A stretch of DNA of 64,000 nucleotides from Sphingomonas sp. PR090111-T3T-6A (GCF_000383095.1 NZ_AORL01000021.1:806001-870000), one strand, 5' to 3'. Counted from the stretch's first letter, positions 1 to 9,666 are shown. The notes: a model not told the origin generated them from the sequence alone. Numbers and translations: made by a program.

Positions 1-1145
1 GAGGGCCCCGGCCACACCTCGCCGACATAGACCTGGCCCTTCGCATCGCGCACGAAATGATGCCCGGCCATGCCCTGATCATAGGGCGCATATCCCTCTC
101 CGGGCGCAGCCGCGACATGCAGGTCGGCGATGGTGACGAGACGGAAGCCATCCTTCCGCAGGCCCTGCGTCATGCCGGCGAAGTCGGGAAAGGCCTTGGT
201 GTTGATGGTGAAGGGCCGGTTGCGATCCTGAAAATCGATGTCGAGCCAAAGGACGTCGGTGGGAATGCGATCGCTGCGCAGGCGGGCCGCCACCTGCTTC
301 AGCTCGGCCTCGTCCATGTAGCTGTAGCGGGACTGCTGGTAGCCGAGCGACCAGAGCGGGGCGAGCGGCGCCCTGCCGGTCAGGTCGGTGTAGCGGCGGA
401 CCACCTCCGCCGTGGTGGGGCCGGCGATGACATAATAGTCTATCGGCCCGCCCGGCGCGCCGAAGCGGATCAGATCGGCATCGCGATGGCCGAAGTCGAA
501 CCAGACGCGCCATGTGTTGTCGAACAGGATGCCGTAGCTGCCGCCCTCCCCGCCGACCCCGATGAAGAAGGGGATCGACTTGTAGATCGGATCGGTCGAG
601 CTGTTGAAGCCATAGGCGTCGGTGTTCCAGTCGACATAGCTCATGCCGCGCCGGTCGAGCGTGCCGCCGGTCTTGTCGCCGAGGCCGAAGATATGCTCGC
701 TCTGCGGCAGGTGCTTGGAGAGCGTGAAGCCCTGCCCGTCCACCGTCATCGGCCGGGCGGCATCCCGAGAGATGACACGCCCCTCCGGATCGGTGACGGT
801 GAGCCTGCCCGTCGCCGGATCGATATGCACCCTGAGCGCCGTGGTCGCGAAGCCGTCGGGCGTCGCCGTCACCGCGACGCGCTTCGCACGGATCGCGGCA
901 TCGACGGCCCAGCTTGCATCCTCCGGCAGATGTCCGTCCGGCGCGGTGCGAACGCGCAGGATGCTGTCAGTGAGCGCGGTCACACGCATCGTCGCGGCGC
1001 CGCGCCGGGCCTCGACGCCGCCGGGGATCGCCACCAGCGCCCCTGCCGTGACGGCCGGCGGCGGCGCCGGCCGCGCAATCGCTGCCGATGCGCCAAGCGC
1101 CAGACACCACCATGCGACCGCGAGGCCGGAAACGCCCTTCTTCAC
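1..1145 (-). CDS. GH31 alpha-glucosidase, 3' end cut by window edge
   Basis: About 381 residues are visible; the gene continues past base 1. A signal peptide (MKKGVSGLAVAWWCLALGASA) indicates export to the periplasm or cell surface. Near residues 175-235 the beta-sandwich domain shows FGLGDKTGG and the FNSSTDPIYKSIPFF block typical of family GH31. The barrel begins with VLWLDIDFQ (residues 298-306) and GEVWPGP closes the visible part; the catalytic nucleophile lies beyond the window. The start is a GTG at 1145 with CAGGGAG upstream, 19 bases after the stop of the preceding gene, so it is the last visible member of the receptor/halogenase operon. Family knowledge implies release of glucose or xylose from alpha-linked oligosaccharides. 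The exact substrate cannot be read. Confidence 0.88.
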   Translation of the reverse strand, partial: MKKGVSGLAVAWWCLALGASAAIARPAPPPAVTAGALVAIPGGVEARRGAATMRVTALTDSILRVRTAPDGHLPEDASWAVDAAIRAKRVAVTATPDGFATTALRVHIDPATGRLTVTDPEGRVISRDAARPMTVDGQGFTLSKHLPQSEHIFGLGDKTGGTLDRRGMSYVDWNTDAYGFNSSTDPIYKSIPFFIGVGGEGGSYGILFDNTWRVWFDFGHRDADLIRFGAPGGPIDYYVIAGPTTAEVVRRYTDLTGRAPLAPLWSLGYQQSRYSYMDEAELKQVAARLRSDRIPTDVLWLDIDFQDRNRPFTINTKAFPDFAGMTQGLRKDGFRLVTIADLHVAAAPGEGYAPYDQGMAGHHFVRDAKGQVYVGEVWPGP

Positions 1146-1164
1146 GCAAAATCTCCCTGGAAAC

Positions 1165-2658
1165 TCACTGGTGCGCCGTGGCCGTGCGATGGGGGCCGTC
1201 ACGGGCAATCCGGTCGAGCAGCGCGTCATGCGTCGGCTGACGCAGCACCTGATCGCGCACGAAACCGAGCATGGCGCGGAATTGCGCCTTGATCGCTTCC
1301 GGCGCCGTGCGGTCGATAGGCGGAAGCCAACTGACCGGCGACACCCCCTGCCCGATCAGCAGAGCCCGCCAGCTATCCGGCGCGAAGCTCTCGTCCTCGA
1401 ATGGCGCGATCTCTCCCCGCGCGAGGAAGGTGGCGATGAGGTGATCCAATTCCGGCGAACGCCGCGCCCCCCGCGCTTCCGCCCAGAACGGCGAGGACAG
1501 TTGGCTGGCGATATAGAACGCCGACTGGAAATCCCGCACGCGGCCGAGCGCCGAACGCATCACGCGATTATATTCGGCCCGCAGCGCCGCGAAGCCTGTC
1601 GAAGCCGGGAAGCAGGCCAGTAGATGCACCAGCCCGAGCTGGACGACATGCAGCCCGATATCATGGATGGGATCGGCCACGCGCGCCGCTTCGCCGACGG
1701 CGATGCAATTGCCCTCCCATGGTTCGGCCAGACAACCCGGATCGACGGCGCGGATGTCGATCCCCTCGAGCGACAGGCCGCCAAGTGCCCCGGCATCCCG
1801 CACCGCCGCCTCGTCACCGTGATGCGCGCTCGACCATGCATGGAGCAGATGCGTGCGGCCGGCGGCAGGATGGAGCAGCGTCCATCCGCTCTCTCCTAAT
1901 CTGATTTCGGCATAAGCAGGCACCGAGGAGAAACGCGGCGCTGTGGCGGTCAGCAGGCGATCCACAGGGAAGCTCTCTCGCCAGCTTTCTCGCGGGCGAC
2001 CTCCAGACAGCCCGCTGCCGGCATCGATGAAAAGCAGCCCTTCCACCCGCCGTCCATCGTCGAGGAGCAGTGCGGCGATGCCTTCCTTCCCCCGTTCCGC
2101 TGCAACCGAGCGGGCTTCCAGCGCCTCGACGCCGAGATGCACGGCGAGCGCCTTCAGGCAGCGGGCATAGGGGATTGCCGGCAGATGATAGCCATAATCG
2201 CTGCGGCCATAGGCCTCGGTGCTGTCGTCGGGGAACAGGATACGCCCCTGTCGCGCGGCGGCGGCGGTCAGCGAGAAATGCTCCAGCGCCACGTTGAGGC
2301 CGAGACTGCGGGCCTTCAACCAGTAAGCGAAGAAATCCTGTCCATCGATCCTCGTGCCGAAGGAACCGAAGGGGATCATGAACGGGGGCATCGCGCCCGT
2401 CGTGTCAACGACATTCTGGCCGAGCGAAAAGGCCCCGCTGGTCAGTCGCAGCAATGTCGCCTCGTCGATCCCGAGCCGGCTGTGCAACGCCTCCAGCGCC
2501 GGCTGGGTCGCATGGCAATCCGCCGCGCCCGCCCTGCCCGGCAGCTCGACCGCGCAGACCGCGACGCCCGCCGGCGCCAGCGCCTGCCGGATCGTCGCAG
2601 CGGCCAGCCAGAGCGGTGCGTCGCGCCCCGCGACGACGACACGATCGATCGCGCTCAT
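1165..2658 (-). CDS. Degenerate tryptophan-halogenase-family protein
   Basis: A 497-residue protein collinear with its neighbour at 2655-4253 and with flavin-dependent tryptophan halogenases, but the cofactor motifs are eroded. The N-terminal FAD loop reads VVVAGRDAPLW instead of VVIVGGGTAGW. The GVGEAT block with the nearby lysine is replaced by ADCHATQPALEA, and the WxWxIP position reads GWTLLHP. The C-terminal FAD-contact region (EGNCIAVGEAARVADPI) is still recognisable. ATG at 2658 overlaps the upstream stop as ATGA, so the two halogenase-family genes are translationally coupled. The role is unknown; an inactive structural partner of the complete halogenase or of the receptor is an inference. 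An in-frame ATG at 2691 lies inside the upstream gene and was not used. Confidence 0.82.
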   Translation of the reverse strand: MSAIDRVVVAGRDAPLWLAAATIRQALAPAGVAVCAVELPGRAGAADCHATQPALEALHSRLGIDEATLLRLTSGAFSLGQNVVDTTGAMPPFMIPFGSFGTRIDGQDFFAYWLKARSLGLNVALEHFSLTAAAARQGRILFPDDSTEAYGRSDYGYHLPAIPYARCLKALAVHLGVEALEARSVAAERGKEGIAALLLDDGRRVEGLLFIDAGSGLSGGRPRESWRESFPVDRLLTATAPRFSSVPAYAEIRLGESGWTLLHPAAGRTHLLHAWSSAHHGDEAAVRDAGALGGLSLEGIDIRAVDPGCLAEPWEGNCIAVGEAARVADPIHDIGLHVVQLGLVHLLACFPASTGFAALRAEYNRVMRSALGRVRDFQSAFYIASQLSSPFWAEARGARRSPELDHLIATFLARGEIAPFEDESFAPDSWRALLIGQGVSPVSWLPPIDRTAPEAIKAQFRAMLGFVRDQVLRQPTHDALLDRIARDGPHRTATAHQ

Positions 2659-4253
2659 GCCGTCATCCTCACCGCCGGACCGGCACCGCAATGGCGAGCG
2701 ATGAAATCCTCGTGCGAGGGCATCATGCCGAGCCCCGCCTCGATCCGCCCGCGAAGGTCCGCGAGGCGCTGCTCCACCTCGTCCAGCGGCAGGCGGTCCG
2801 CGAGGCGGCTATAGCCTCCGGGCTCGATCCCCTGCCCGACCAGCACCGAAAGCCAGCTATCCCGCGAGAACAGCCCATAGAGATAGCCCGGCGCAGCGGC
2901 GCTCTCCTCGAACAGCGCGATCTTGTGGGCCAGCGTGTCGGGCAGCGTCATGGCCCGCATATGGTCCCAGAGCGGCTGCCCCTCGCGTCCATTGGCGATG
3001 TAGTGGAGCAGGAGAAAGTCGCGCACCCGATCATATTGCAGCGAGGAGAGCCGGTTGAACTCGGCTGCCAGACGCGCATCGACCGGGCGACCCGGCGCCG
3101 GCATCAAGTTGGCGAGGTCCATCACCGCCGCCTGGATCAGGAAGATACTGGTCGACTCCAGCGGCTCGAGGAAACCGCCGGCGAGCCCGATGGCGACGCA
3201 ATTGCCCTCCCACATCCGCTCGCGCCGCCCCGCCTGAAAGCGCAGCAGCCGGGGCTCCGCGAGCGGCGAACCCTCCAGATGGCCGAGCAGCGTCTCCCGC
3301 GCGCGGCTCTCGTCGCAGAAGCGGCTGGAGAAGACATAACCGTTGCCCACCCGATGCTGGAGCGGGATGCGCCACATCCACCCCGCATCCCGCGCCGTGG
3401 CACGCGTATAGGGAGTGAGCCGTCCCACCCGGTCGCACGGCACCGCGAACGCGCGGTCGCAGGGGAGCCATCCGCTCCAGTCCTGCCAGCCGACTCCCAT
3501 CGCCTGCCCCACGAGCAGCGAGCGGAAACCGCTGCAATCGACGAACAGATCGCCCTCGATCACCGCGCCCGACTTGAGCCTCAGCGCGCGGACATGGCCG
3601 GTGCCGCCATCCTGCTCGACGTCGAGCACCAGCCCCTCAACCCGCCGCACCCCGCGCCGCATCGACCAGCGCCGGATATAGTCCGCATAGAGCGAGGCAT
3701 CGAAATGATAGGCATAGGCGTAGGTCGAGCGGATCGACGCCGTGTCTTCGGAAGGACGCTCGAATGCATCGGCGCGCGCCAGGGCCACCGCGTAGCTATA
3801 GGCCTGTAGCGGAGCGACCTTGCGTCCCGCCAGCTTCGCCCGTGCCCAGTGATGCTGGAAATCGACGCCCGCCCAGCGCTCGCCGAACGTGCCGAAGGGA
3901 TGGATGTAGCGATCCCCGTCGCGCGTCCAGCCGATGAACTCGACGCCGAGTTTGATCGTCGCCTGCGTCTCGCGCATGAACTCGGCCTCGTCGAAGCCGA
4001 GCATGTCGTTGAAGGTCTTGATATGCGGCAGCGTCGCCTCGCCGACGCCGACCGTACCGATCTCGTCGGACTCGACGAGCGTGATGGCATAGTCGCGCGG
4101 ATCGAGCAGGCGGGAGAGGCCGGCCGCCGTCATCCAGCCCGCCGTCCCGCCGCCGACGATGACCACCCGGAGGGGCTGCCCTGCCTGCATCCGCCTGTCT
4201 CCGCTCGAGGTGGATGGCGCCGTCGCAGCCGAGGCCAGACGGCTCCCTGCCAT
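2655..4253 (-). CDS. Flavin-dependent tryptophan halogenase family protein
   Basis: A 532-residue protein with the motifs of the PrnA/RebH family: FAD-binding VVIVGGGTAGW at residues 30-40, GVGEATLPHIK at about 85-95 (the region of the catalytic lysine), and GWMWRIP at 291-297, the WxWxIP signature that keeps the halogenase from acting as a monooxygenase. GNCVAIGLAGGFLEPLEST near residue 355 is the family's second FAD contact. The start at 4253 shares one base with the stop of the TonB-dependent receptor (TGATG). Homologues next to TonB-dependent receptors are common in Caulobacterales, Sphingomonadales and Xanthomonas, and most have no known physiological substrate. A reduced-flavin partner reductase is not encoded alongside. 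Confidence 0.9.
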   Translation of the reverse strand: MAGSRLASAATAPSTSSGDRRMQAGQPLRVVIVGGGTAGWMTAAGLSRLLDPRDYAITLVESDEIGTVGVGEATLPHIKTFNDMLGFDEAEFMRETQATIKLGVEFIGWTRDGDRYIHPFGTFGERWAGVDFQHHWARAKLAGRKVAPLQAYSYAVALARADAFERPSEDTASIRSTYAYAYHFDASLYADYIRRWSMRRGVRRVEGLVLDVEQDGGTGHVRALRLKSGAVIEGDLFVDCSGFRSLLVGQAMGVGWQDWSGWLPCDRAFAVPCDRVGRLTPYTRATARDAGWMWRIPLQHRVGNGYVFSSRFCDESRARETLLGHLEGSPLAEPRLLRFQAGRRERMWEGNCVAIGLAGGFLEPLESTSIFLIQAAVMDLANLMPAPGRPVDARLAAEFNRLSSLQYDRVRDFLLLHYIANGREGQPLWDHMRAMTLPDTLAHKIALFEESAAAPGYLYGLFSRDSWLSVLVGQGIEPGGYSRLADRLPLDEVEQRLADLRGRIEAGLGMMPSHEDFIARHCGAGPAVRMTA

Positions 4254-7200
4254 CAGAACTTCACGCGGGCGCCGAACTGGACGCGCCGGTCGACGCGGCT
4301 CCAGTTGGCATCCCGATACACCGGCTTGGCGCCCGGCGTCGCAGGGGAGTCGCCGAAGATCTCCTGCTGATAGACGGTCGTCGTACCGAGCAGGTTGGTG
4401 CCCTCGACCGACAGCTCCAGGAACTTCCAGGGCGAGAAGCGCAGCGATCCATCGAGGAAGCCCGCCGCCTTCTGAAACACCGGAAGGCCGATGCAGCAAT
4501 CGAGATTGTCGGTGAGATACCGCGAGCGCCAGTTGTAGGCGAGACGGAAGCCGATCGGCCCCTTCTCGTACAGGCCGACGACGTTAAACGAATGGGTCGA
4601 GATGCCGGCCAGGCGATGGGAGTCGATCGTCGAGGTCGGCCCATTGACCGTCACGCCCGCACCGAAAGCGCCGGTGCCGCCATCGGTCAGCGCGCCTTCC
4701 GTCACCAGGTTCGAGTTGTGGATGCCGGACTGGTGCACATAGGTGTAGTTCGCCTGCATGCCGAGGCCGGAGAGCAGGCCGGGCAGGAAATCGAAGAAGG
4801 TCTGGTAGTTGGCCTCGAAGCCCATCAGCTTCCCGCCGCCCTTCTCGTTGCGGGGGCCGCGCATGATGACCGTCTGGGTCGAGCCGTTGTTGGTGAAGTC
4901 CCGAGCGAACTCGCCATAGGCGATGCTGCCGTTGAGCTTCTTGAAGAAGCCGTCGATCGTGAAGGCCGAGCCGTGCGCCATGTAGCGCTCGAACGAGATG
5001 TCGATCTGGTCGGCGGTGATCGGCTTCAGCCCGCCATAACCGGATTCCGCCTGGAAGACGAAGTTGTAGCCCTTCACATTGGCCGCCGTGTGCGGCGCAT
5101 TGGGATCGGTGTAGACGATATAGGGCGAGGTCGCCGTCGGATCGATCAGCGGCTGGTTGATCATCACATAGTTGCGCAACAGGCCGATATCCGGCCTCGA
5201 CATCGCGCGCGAATAGGCGAAGCGGACGTAATTCTTGTTGTCGAGCCCGAAACGCACGTTGAAGCTCGGCAGCCAGTTCATGTGGTTCGCCTTGAAATTA
5301 TTCGGCGAACCGCCGCCATTGGCGAAGGCGCGGATGCTATCGGTCAGGTAGCAGGATGGGTTGACGATGCTGGTGCCGCTCAGCGGCGCGTCGCAGGGTG
5401 CGAGCGTCAGCGTGGTGACGTCGGGGAAGCTGACGCTACCGTCACTCTTGTCCCAGGTCCTGACGGCGCGGACGCCGACATTGCCCTGCACCGTGATGCC
5501 GTCGAAGATCGTCGTCGAATTGCCGCCGAACTTCAGCATCGCATAGCCCGCCAGCGTCTGCTCGCGGATGTGCATGATCTCGGACGGCGTGTAGCAGCCC
5601 ACCGTCGCATTGGCGCGATCGCAGATCGGCACATAGCCGGGCGAGATCGGCGAATTGGTGTTGGCGCCGCTCAGCGCGCCGACAAGCGCGTCATAGTCCC
5701 TGAGCGTCGCGCGGTTCAGATAGACGAGATCGCCGTTGGGATAGGTGCCGTTGCCGAAGAAGCCGTTGCCGAGGCTGGTAGACTCCCAGATGTTCGCGCC
5801 ATAGCCTTGGAAGTCGCCGCTATGGCCGCAGGCCGCCGGATAGGGCGCGGGCGAGGTGTTGTCGATGTTGAAGCCCGGCCCGTTGCAGTTCCACGGGGCG
5901 GCGATCGACGTCCAGTTGAAGGTGGAATAGCGCACCGTCTGCTTGCGGTCCGCATAGCGCACGCCGACCTTCAGCGAGTCCAGCCAGCCGCCGGCATTGT
6001 CGAAATCATATTGCGTGTCGAAACGCAGCGCGAGCTCCTTGGCATTGTCGTCCTCGCGGTGCCCCTGGATGAAGGGCATCCAGTAATTGTGCGGGTTGGC
6101 GAGGCCGCCGTCCGCATAGTTGACGTTGGAGCCCGGCAGCAGCGTCACCTCGGGCGTGCCATCCTTGTTCACGGCATATTGCATGTTCGCCATCGAGCCG
6201 ACGGCGACGAGGATGTCGTTATTGTGCACCGAGGCATCGATATGCTGCACGTCGAAATTGAAGTGCAGGCGATCGGTCGCATCCCACTTGATGTTGCCGG
6301 ACAGGTCACGCGTGCCCTCGCGGTGGTTGAAGTTGCGCGCCTCGTTCTGGAAATACAGCCCCTCCTGCTGCGTCGCGCAGGATGAGCCCGCGCCGCAATA
6401 GTTGACGAAGGGCAGGCCCGGCACGGCCGAACCGTCGTCGATATAGTCGGCGGTGCTGCCGCCGCGCCAGTCGCCGGTCGGGTGCGTCAGGGTGCCCGAG
6501 ACGATGTTGCCGTTGGAATCGAAGGTGAAGGGCGCGGTGCCCGGCGCCGGTTGCAGGATGCTCGCCGTGCGCGGGTTGAAGGACGAGGTGCCGTAGGCGT
6601 TACCGTCGAAGATGACGTGGCTGGCGCGCTCCAGCCAGGCGTTGTGATATTTGGAGTTCGTGTACTGCACCGTCGCGCGCAGATTGCCGGCGTTGTTCTC
6701 ATATTGCCCGGCGACCGAGAGCCCGCGTCGCGTACGGTCGTAATCGACCTGGGAATAGCGGATGCCGTCCGGCACATAGGCCCAGCCGCTGCCGCCGAAC
6801 GGATTGGCGGTGCAGGGCACCGTGCCGTTGTTGACGATCGCATGACCGTCCGCATCGATGTCCCCGGCGGAGCAATAGGTGTCGATACGATCCATGATCA
6901 CGCTCTCCGTGCGCGTGACCACATGCGAATAGGCATAGTCGCCGAGGATGCCGAACTTGCCGATCGGCGTATGGAAGACGTTGGAATAGATGCCCGACGC
7001 CTCGCCCGTCCACTTCTTCGAACGGTCGCCATAATCGGCCTTGCCATTGACCGAGATCACCTGTCCGTCTGTGTCGAACGGCAGTCGCGTGCGCAGGTTG
7101 ACCGTGCCGGCGATGCCGCCCTCGATCATCTCTGCGGTCTGGTTCTTGTAAGCGTCGACGCCGGCCATCAGCTCGGGCGAGACGTCGTTGAAGTTGAGCC

Positions 7201-7720
7201 CGCGCGAGGCGTCGGCGGAGAAGCTGTCGCGCCCGTTGAACTCGGTGCGGACCTGCGTGAGCCCGCGAATGAGCACGCCGGTCGGCTCGCCCGACGGGTG
7301 GGTGCTGTCGTCGTTCGACTGGAGGCGGTTGACGGTGATGCCCGGCACGCGCTGGAGCGCCTCGGACACCGACTTGTCCGGGAAGGCGCCGATGTCGGTC
7401 GCGGTGATCGAGTCCACGAAGGTATCGGCATTCTTCTTGATGCCGAGCGCGGTATTGAGCGCGCCGCGCACGCCGATGACGACGATCTCCTTCGTCGCAT
7501 CGCCGCCGGTCTTGTCGTCGCCGGCATCGGGGGCCACGGCCTGCGTCGCCTGCAACGGCGCGCCGCTTGCCGACGCGAGCCGGATCGGTGCGGAAGAGTT
7601 CGTGCCGGCCGCCGGCGCCTCCTGCGCCCGTGCGGCCACCGCGAAGCCCAGCGCGGCGAGCACCGCCAGCGACGCGCCACCGCGCAAGGCTATGCTGCGG
7701 CTCGGATGACGATCCCCCAT
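4253..7720 (-). CDS. TonB-dependent receptor of oligosaccharide locus
   Basis: An outer-membrane receptor of 1155 residues, long for the family and typical of the large carbohydrate-linked receptors of Caulobacter and sphingomonads. A signal peptide ends near residue 32 (FAVAARAQ). A TonB-box-like KEIVVIG is followed by a plug domain (DIGAFPDKSVSEALQRVPGI, then GVLIRGL). The C-terminus ends in F (GARVKF), as expected for BAM-dependent barrel insertion. The start at 7720 is preceded by GGGGAGA. It heads an operon with the two halogenase-family genes and GH31, so its ligand is probably an alpha-glucan-like oligosaccharide (inference). In-frame codons up to 7966 lack this ribosome-binding site and were rejected. 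Confidence 0.93.
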   Translation of the reverse strand: MGDRHPSRSIALRGGASLAVLAALGFAVAARAQEAPAAGTNSSAPIRLASASGAPLQATQAVAPDAGDDKTGGDATKEIVVIGVRGALNTALGIKKNADTFVDSITATDIGAFPDKSVSEALQRVPGITVNRLQSNDDSTHPSGEPTGVLIRGLTQVRTEFNGRDSFSADASRGLNFNDVSPELMAGVDAYKNQTAEMIEGGIAGTVNLRTRLPFDTDGQVISVNGKADYGDRSKKWTGEASGIYSNVFHTPIGKFGILGDYAYSHVVTRTESVIMDRIDTYCSAGDIDADGHAIVNNGTVPCTANPFGGSGWAYVPDGIRYSQVDYDRTRRGLSVAGQYENNAGNLRATVQYTNSKYHNAWLERASHVIFDGNAYGTSSFNPRTASILQPAPGTAPFTFDSNGNIVSGTLTHPTGDWRGGSTADYIDDGSAVPGLPFVNYCGAGSSCATQQEGLYFQNEARNFNHREGTRDLSGNIKWDATDRLHFNFDVQHIDASVHNNDILVAVGSMANMQYAVNKDGTPEVTLLPGSNVNYADGGLANPHNYWMPFIQGHREDDNAKELALRFDTQYDFDNAGGWLDSLKVGVRYADRKQTVRYSTFNWTSIAAPWNCNGPGFNIDNTSPAPYPAACGHSGDFQGYGANIWESTSLGNGFFGNGTYPNGDLVYLNRATLRDYDALVGALSGANTNSPISPGYVPICDRANATVGCYTPSEIMHIREQTLAGYAMLKFGGNSTTIFDGITVQGNVGVRAVRTWDKSDGSVSFPDVTTLTLAPCDAPLSGTSIVNPSCYLTDSIRAFANGGGSPNNFKANHMNWLPSFNVRFGLDNKNYVRFAYSRAMSRPDIGLLRNYVMINQPLIDPTATSPYIVYTDPNAPHTAANVKGYNFVFQAESGYGGLKPITADQIDISFERYMAHGSAFTIDGFFKKLNGSIAYGEFARDFTNNGSTQTVIMRGPRNEKGGGKLMGFEANYQTFFDFLPGLLSGLGMQANYTYVHQSGIHNSNLVTEGALTDGGTGAFGAGVTVNGPTSTIDSHRLAGISTHSFNVVGLYEKGPIGFRLAYNWRSRYLTDNLDCCIGLPVFQKAAGFLDGSLRFSPWKFLELSVEGTNLLGTTTVYQQEIFGDSPATPGAKPVYRDANWSRVDRRVQFGARVKF

Positions 7721-8130
7721 TATCTCTCCCCTCAGTTCGCCTCGTCCCGCGAGGCCGATGTTATGAAGCCGATACGCGTGATCGGGCCGCGCCAAACAGG
7801 CGGCGGTGGAGAGCCGGGCATCCGAAAAGTGCGCGGCGCCTATATGCGCCGCAGCCCCCTTCACCACATCCCTCCCGAGGCGACGACCACTGACGGGCCG
7901 TTCGCCACCCCTCGTTTCGTTGCACATTTTTGCGCAATTTTGCGGGAGATTGCAAGAGGGTGTCACATTGTAATAATATCGTTCTATATCAGAATATTAT
8001 ATTATAATCCAATATGAGAAGCACATATACCGGCTCTCATTCGATCGATATTATGTTGACGGATTCGCGATCAAAGCGCAGATGAATGCAAATTTTTGCA
8101 TAACGAGAAACGGCCGTGCGCAGGCAACCA
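7721..8130. other. Intergenic region upstream of the TonB receptor operon
   Basis: A 410-base gap with no convincing gene. Bases about 7965-8060 form an AT-rich island (ATATTATATTATAATCC) that stands out in this GC-rich window. Around it are repeated TTGC-type motifs: TTTTTGCGCAATTTTGCGG at 7928-7946, ATTGCAAG at about 7949-7956, and the palindrome listed separately at 8086. This looks like the promoter and operator region of the receptor operon. I could not assign a -35/-10 pair with confidence. Confidence 0.5.
8086..8101. promoter_or_regulatory. Palindrome ATGCAAA-TT-TTTGCAT, candidate LacI-type operator
   Basis: Two perfect 7-base arms separated by TT, in the gap between the permease gene and the receptor operon it precedes. 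The size and symmetry suit a LacI-family dimer, and a LacI regulator is encoded at 9751. The half-site TTGCA recurs nearby (ATTGCAAG at about 7949, CTTGCAATGG at about 9690). The assignment to that regulator is inference. Confidence 0.4.
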
Positions 8131-9666
8131 TCAGTGATGATGCGGGAAACCGTCCGGGGGGCAGCGCCGAGATGTCCGATCGGGCACCGTCAGCGTGAAG
8201 GCGGCGGCCAGCGCCAGCGAGCCGGCGGCGAGCGCCAGCGCGTAGATGGCATGCCCCCAGAAGAGCCGGGCCACCATCGCATCCAGCAAGGTCGCCGCGA
8301 CGAGCTGCGGCAGCACCAGGAAGATATTGTGGATGCCCATATAGACGCCGACCTTGCGCGGCGGCAGCGCGCTCGACAGCATCGCATAGGCGGTCGAAAG
8401 GATCGATGCCCAGGCACAACCGATGCCGATCGTGGGCAGCCAGAGCCATATCGGATCGTCGATCAGCACGAAGCCGAGCAGCCCCAGCGCGCCGAGCAGC
8501 AAGGCGACCGCATGGACGGCGCGCCGCCCCATCCGCGCCGCGAGCGGCGGCAGCGCCAGGGCCACGACCGCCGCCACGCCATTATAGCCGGCGAACAGCA
8601 CGCCCACCCAATCGGCACATTGGTTATAAGCCACGGAACCGGGGTCGGCGCTGCCATAATGCTGCGCAGCAATGGCGGGCACCGTATAGACCCACATCGC
8701 GAACAGCCCGAACCAGGTGAAGAACTGCACCACCGCCAGCCGCTTCAGCACGAGCGGCATGTGGAGGATGTCCTCGACGATCTCGAGCACGCTGACGGAA
8801 GCTCCGCCCCGTCTCCGGATGAGCACGGCCATCAACTGCGCCATGCCGAACATCACCGCCAGCGCTGCGACGATGTAGATGCCGCGCCGCAATGCCTCCG
8901 CGAACGCGAAACCGCCCACCGCCACGCCGGCCACGATCCACATCAAACCGCTGCGGATCAGCTTGGTCTCGCCTTCGCGGGTCGGCGCGGCGGGCACGTC
9001 CGCGCGATGCTTCTCTGCCTCGATCGCCTCGGGCGGCCGTTCGGAGGTCGTGAAGATGCTCCACGTCACCGCCACCAGCAGGAAAGCCGCGCCGACATAG
9101 AAGGCGATCCGCACCGTCGGCGGCAGCACATGCCTCGGCCCCACGCCGGACACGCCCCAATGCGCCAGCATCCAGGGCAGCGCCGAAGCCAGCACGGCGC
9201 CCAGCCCGATGAAGAAGGTCTGGATGGCGAAACCGGTGGTCTGCTGCGCCTCCGGCAGGCTGTCGGCGACGAGCGCGCGGAACGGCTCGGCCGCGACGTT
9301 GATCGATCCGGTGAGCAGCCACAGCATCAGGCTCGCCATCCAGATCGTCGAGGCGTTGGGCATGGCGAGCAGCGCCAGCGCGGTGAGCAGCGCGCCGCCC
9401 AGCAGATAGGGCCTCCGCCGCCCCAGCGGCCCCCAGGTGCGATCGCTCAGATGGCCGATCAGCGGCTGCACGACGAGCCCCGTCACGGGCGCCGCGATCC
9501 ACAGGATGGCGAGCCCGTCGACGCTGGCGCCCAGAGTCTGGAAGATGCGGCTGGTGTTGACGTTCTGGAGACCCCAGACGACCTGCACGCCGAACAGGCC
9601 GCAGCACATGTTCCAGATGCGCGCCCGGCTCAGCGGCGGCCGTGTGCCGTCGTCGATCGCCAGCAT
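8131..9666 (-). CDS. Sugar-type MFS transporter
   Basis: A 511-residue inner-membrane permease with about twelve hydrophobic segments. After the first segment comes LIGHLSDRTWGPLGRRRPYLLGG, the cytoplasmic loop-2/3 signature of glycoside-cation symporters (GPH/sucrose-maltose type), and the helix containing NVAAEPFRALVADSLP also fits that group. The start at 9666 follows a purine-rich GGGGAGGGGGA. An open frame extends far upstream through the divergent regulator but is not coding. The divergent LacI gene and the downstream receptor/GH31 operon suggest it imports the sugar released in the periplasm. Substrate specificity is not readable. Confidence 0.87.
   Translation of the reverse strand: MLAIDDGTRPPLSRARIWNMCCGLFGVQVVWGLQNVNTSRIFQTLGASVDGLAILWIAAPVTGLVVQPLIGHLSDRTWGPLGRRRPYLLGGALLTALALLAMPNASTIWMASLMLWLLTGSINVAAEPFRALVADSLPEAQQTTGFAIQTFFIGLGAVLASALPWMLAHWGVSGVGPRHVLPPTVRIAFYVGAAFLLVAVTWSIFTTSERPPEAIEAEKHRADVPAAPTREGETKLIRSGLMWIVAGVAVGGFAFAEALRRGIYIVAALAVMFGMAQLMAVLIRRRGGASVSVLEIVEDILHMPLVLKRLAVVQFFTWFGLFAMWVYTVPAIAAQHYGSADPGSVAYNQCADWVGVLFAGYNGVAAVVALALPPLAARMGRRAVHAVALLLGALGLLGFVLIDDPIWLWLPTIGIGCAWASILSTAYAMLSSALPPRKVGVYMGIHNIFLVLPQLVAATLLDAMVARLFWGHAIYALALAAGSLALAAAFTLTVPDRTSRRCPPDGFPHHH

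Noticed and set aside
4214-8017. Long plus-strand open frames (723 and 511 residues) opposite the TonB receptor
   Set aside because: Arginine-, glutamate- and alanine-heavy translations without domains, exactly antisense to a receptor with clear motifs; typical open antisense frames in GC-rich DNA.
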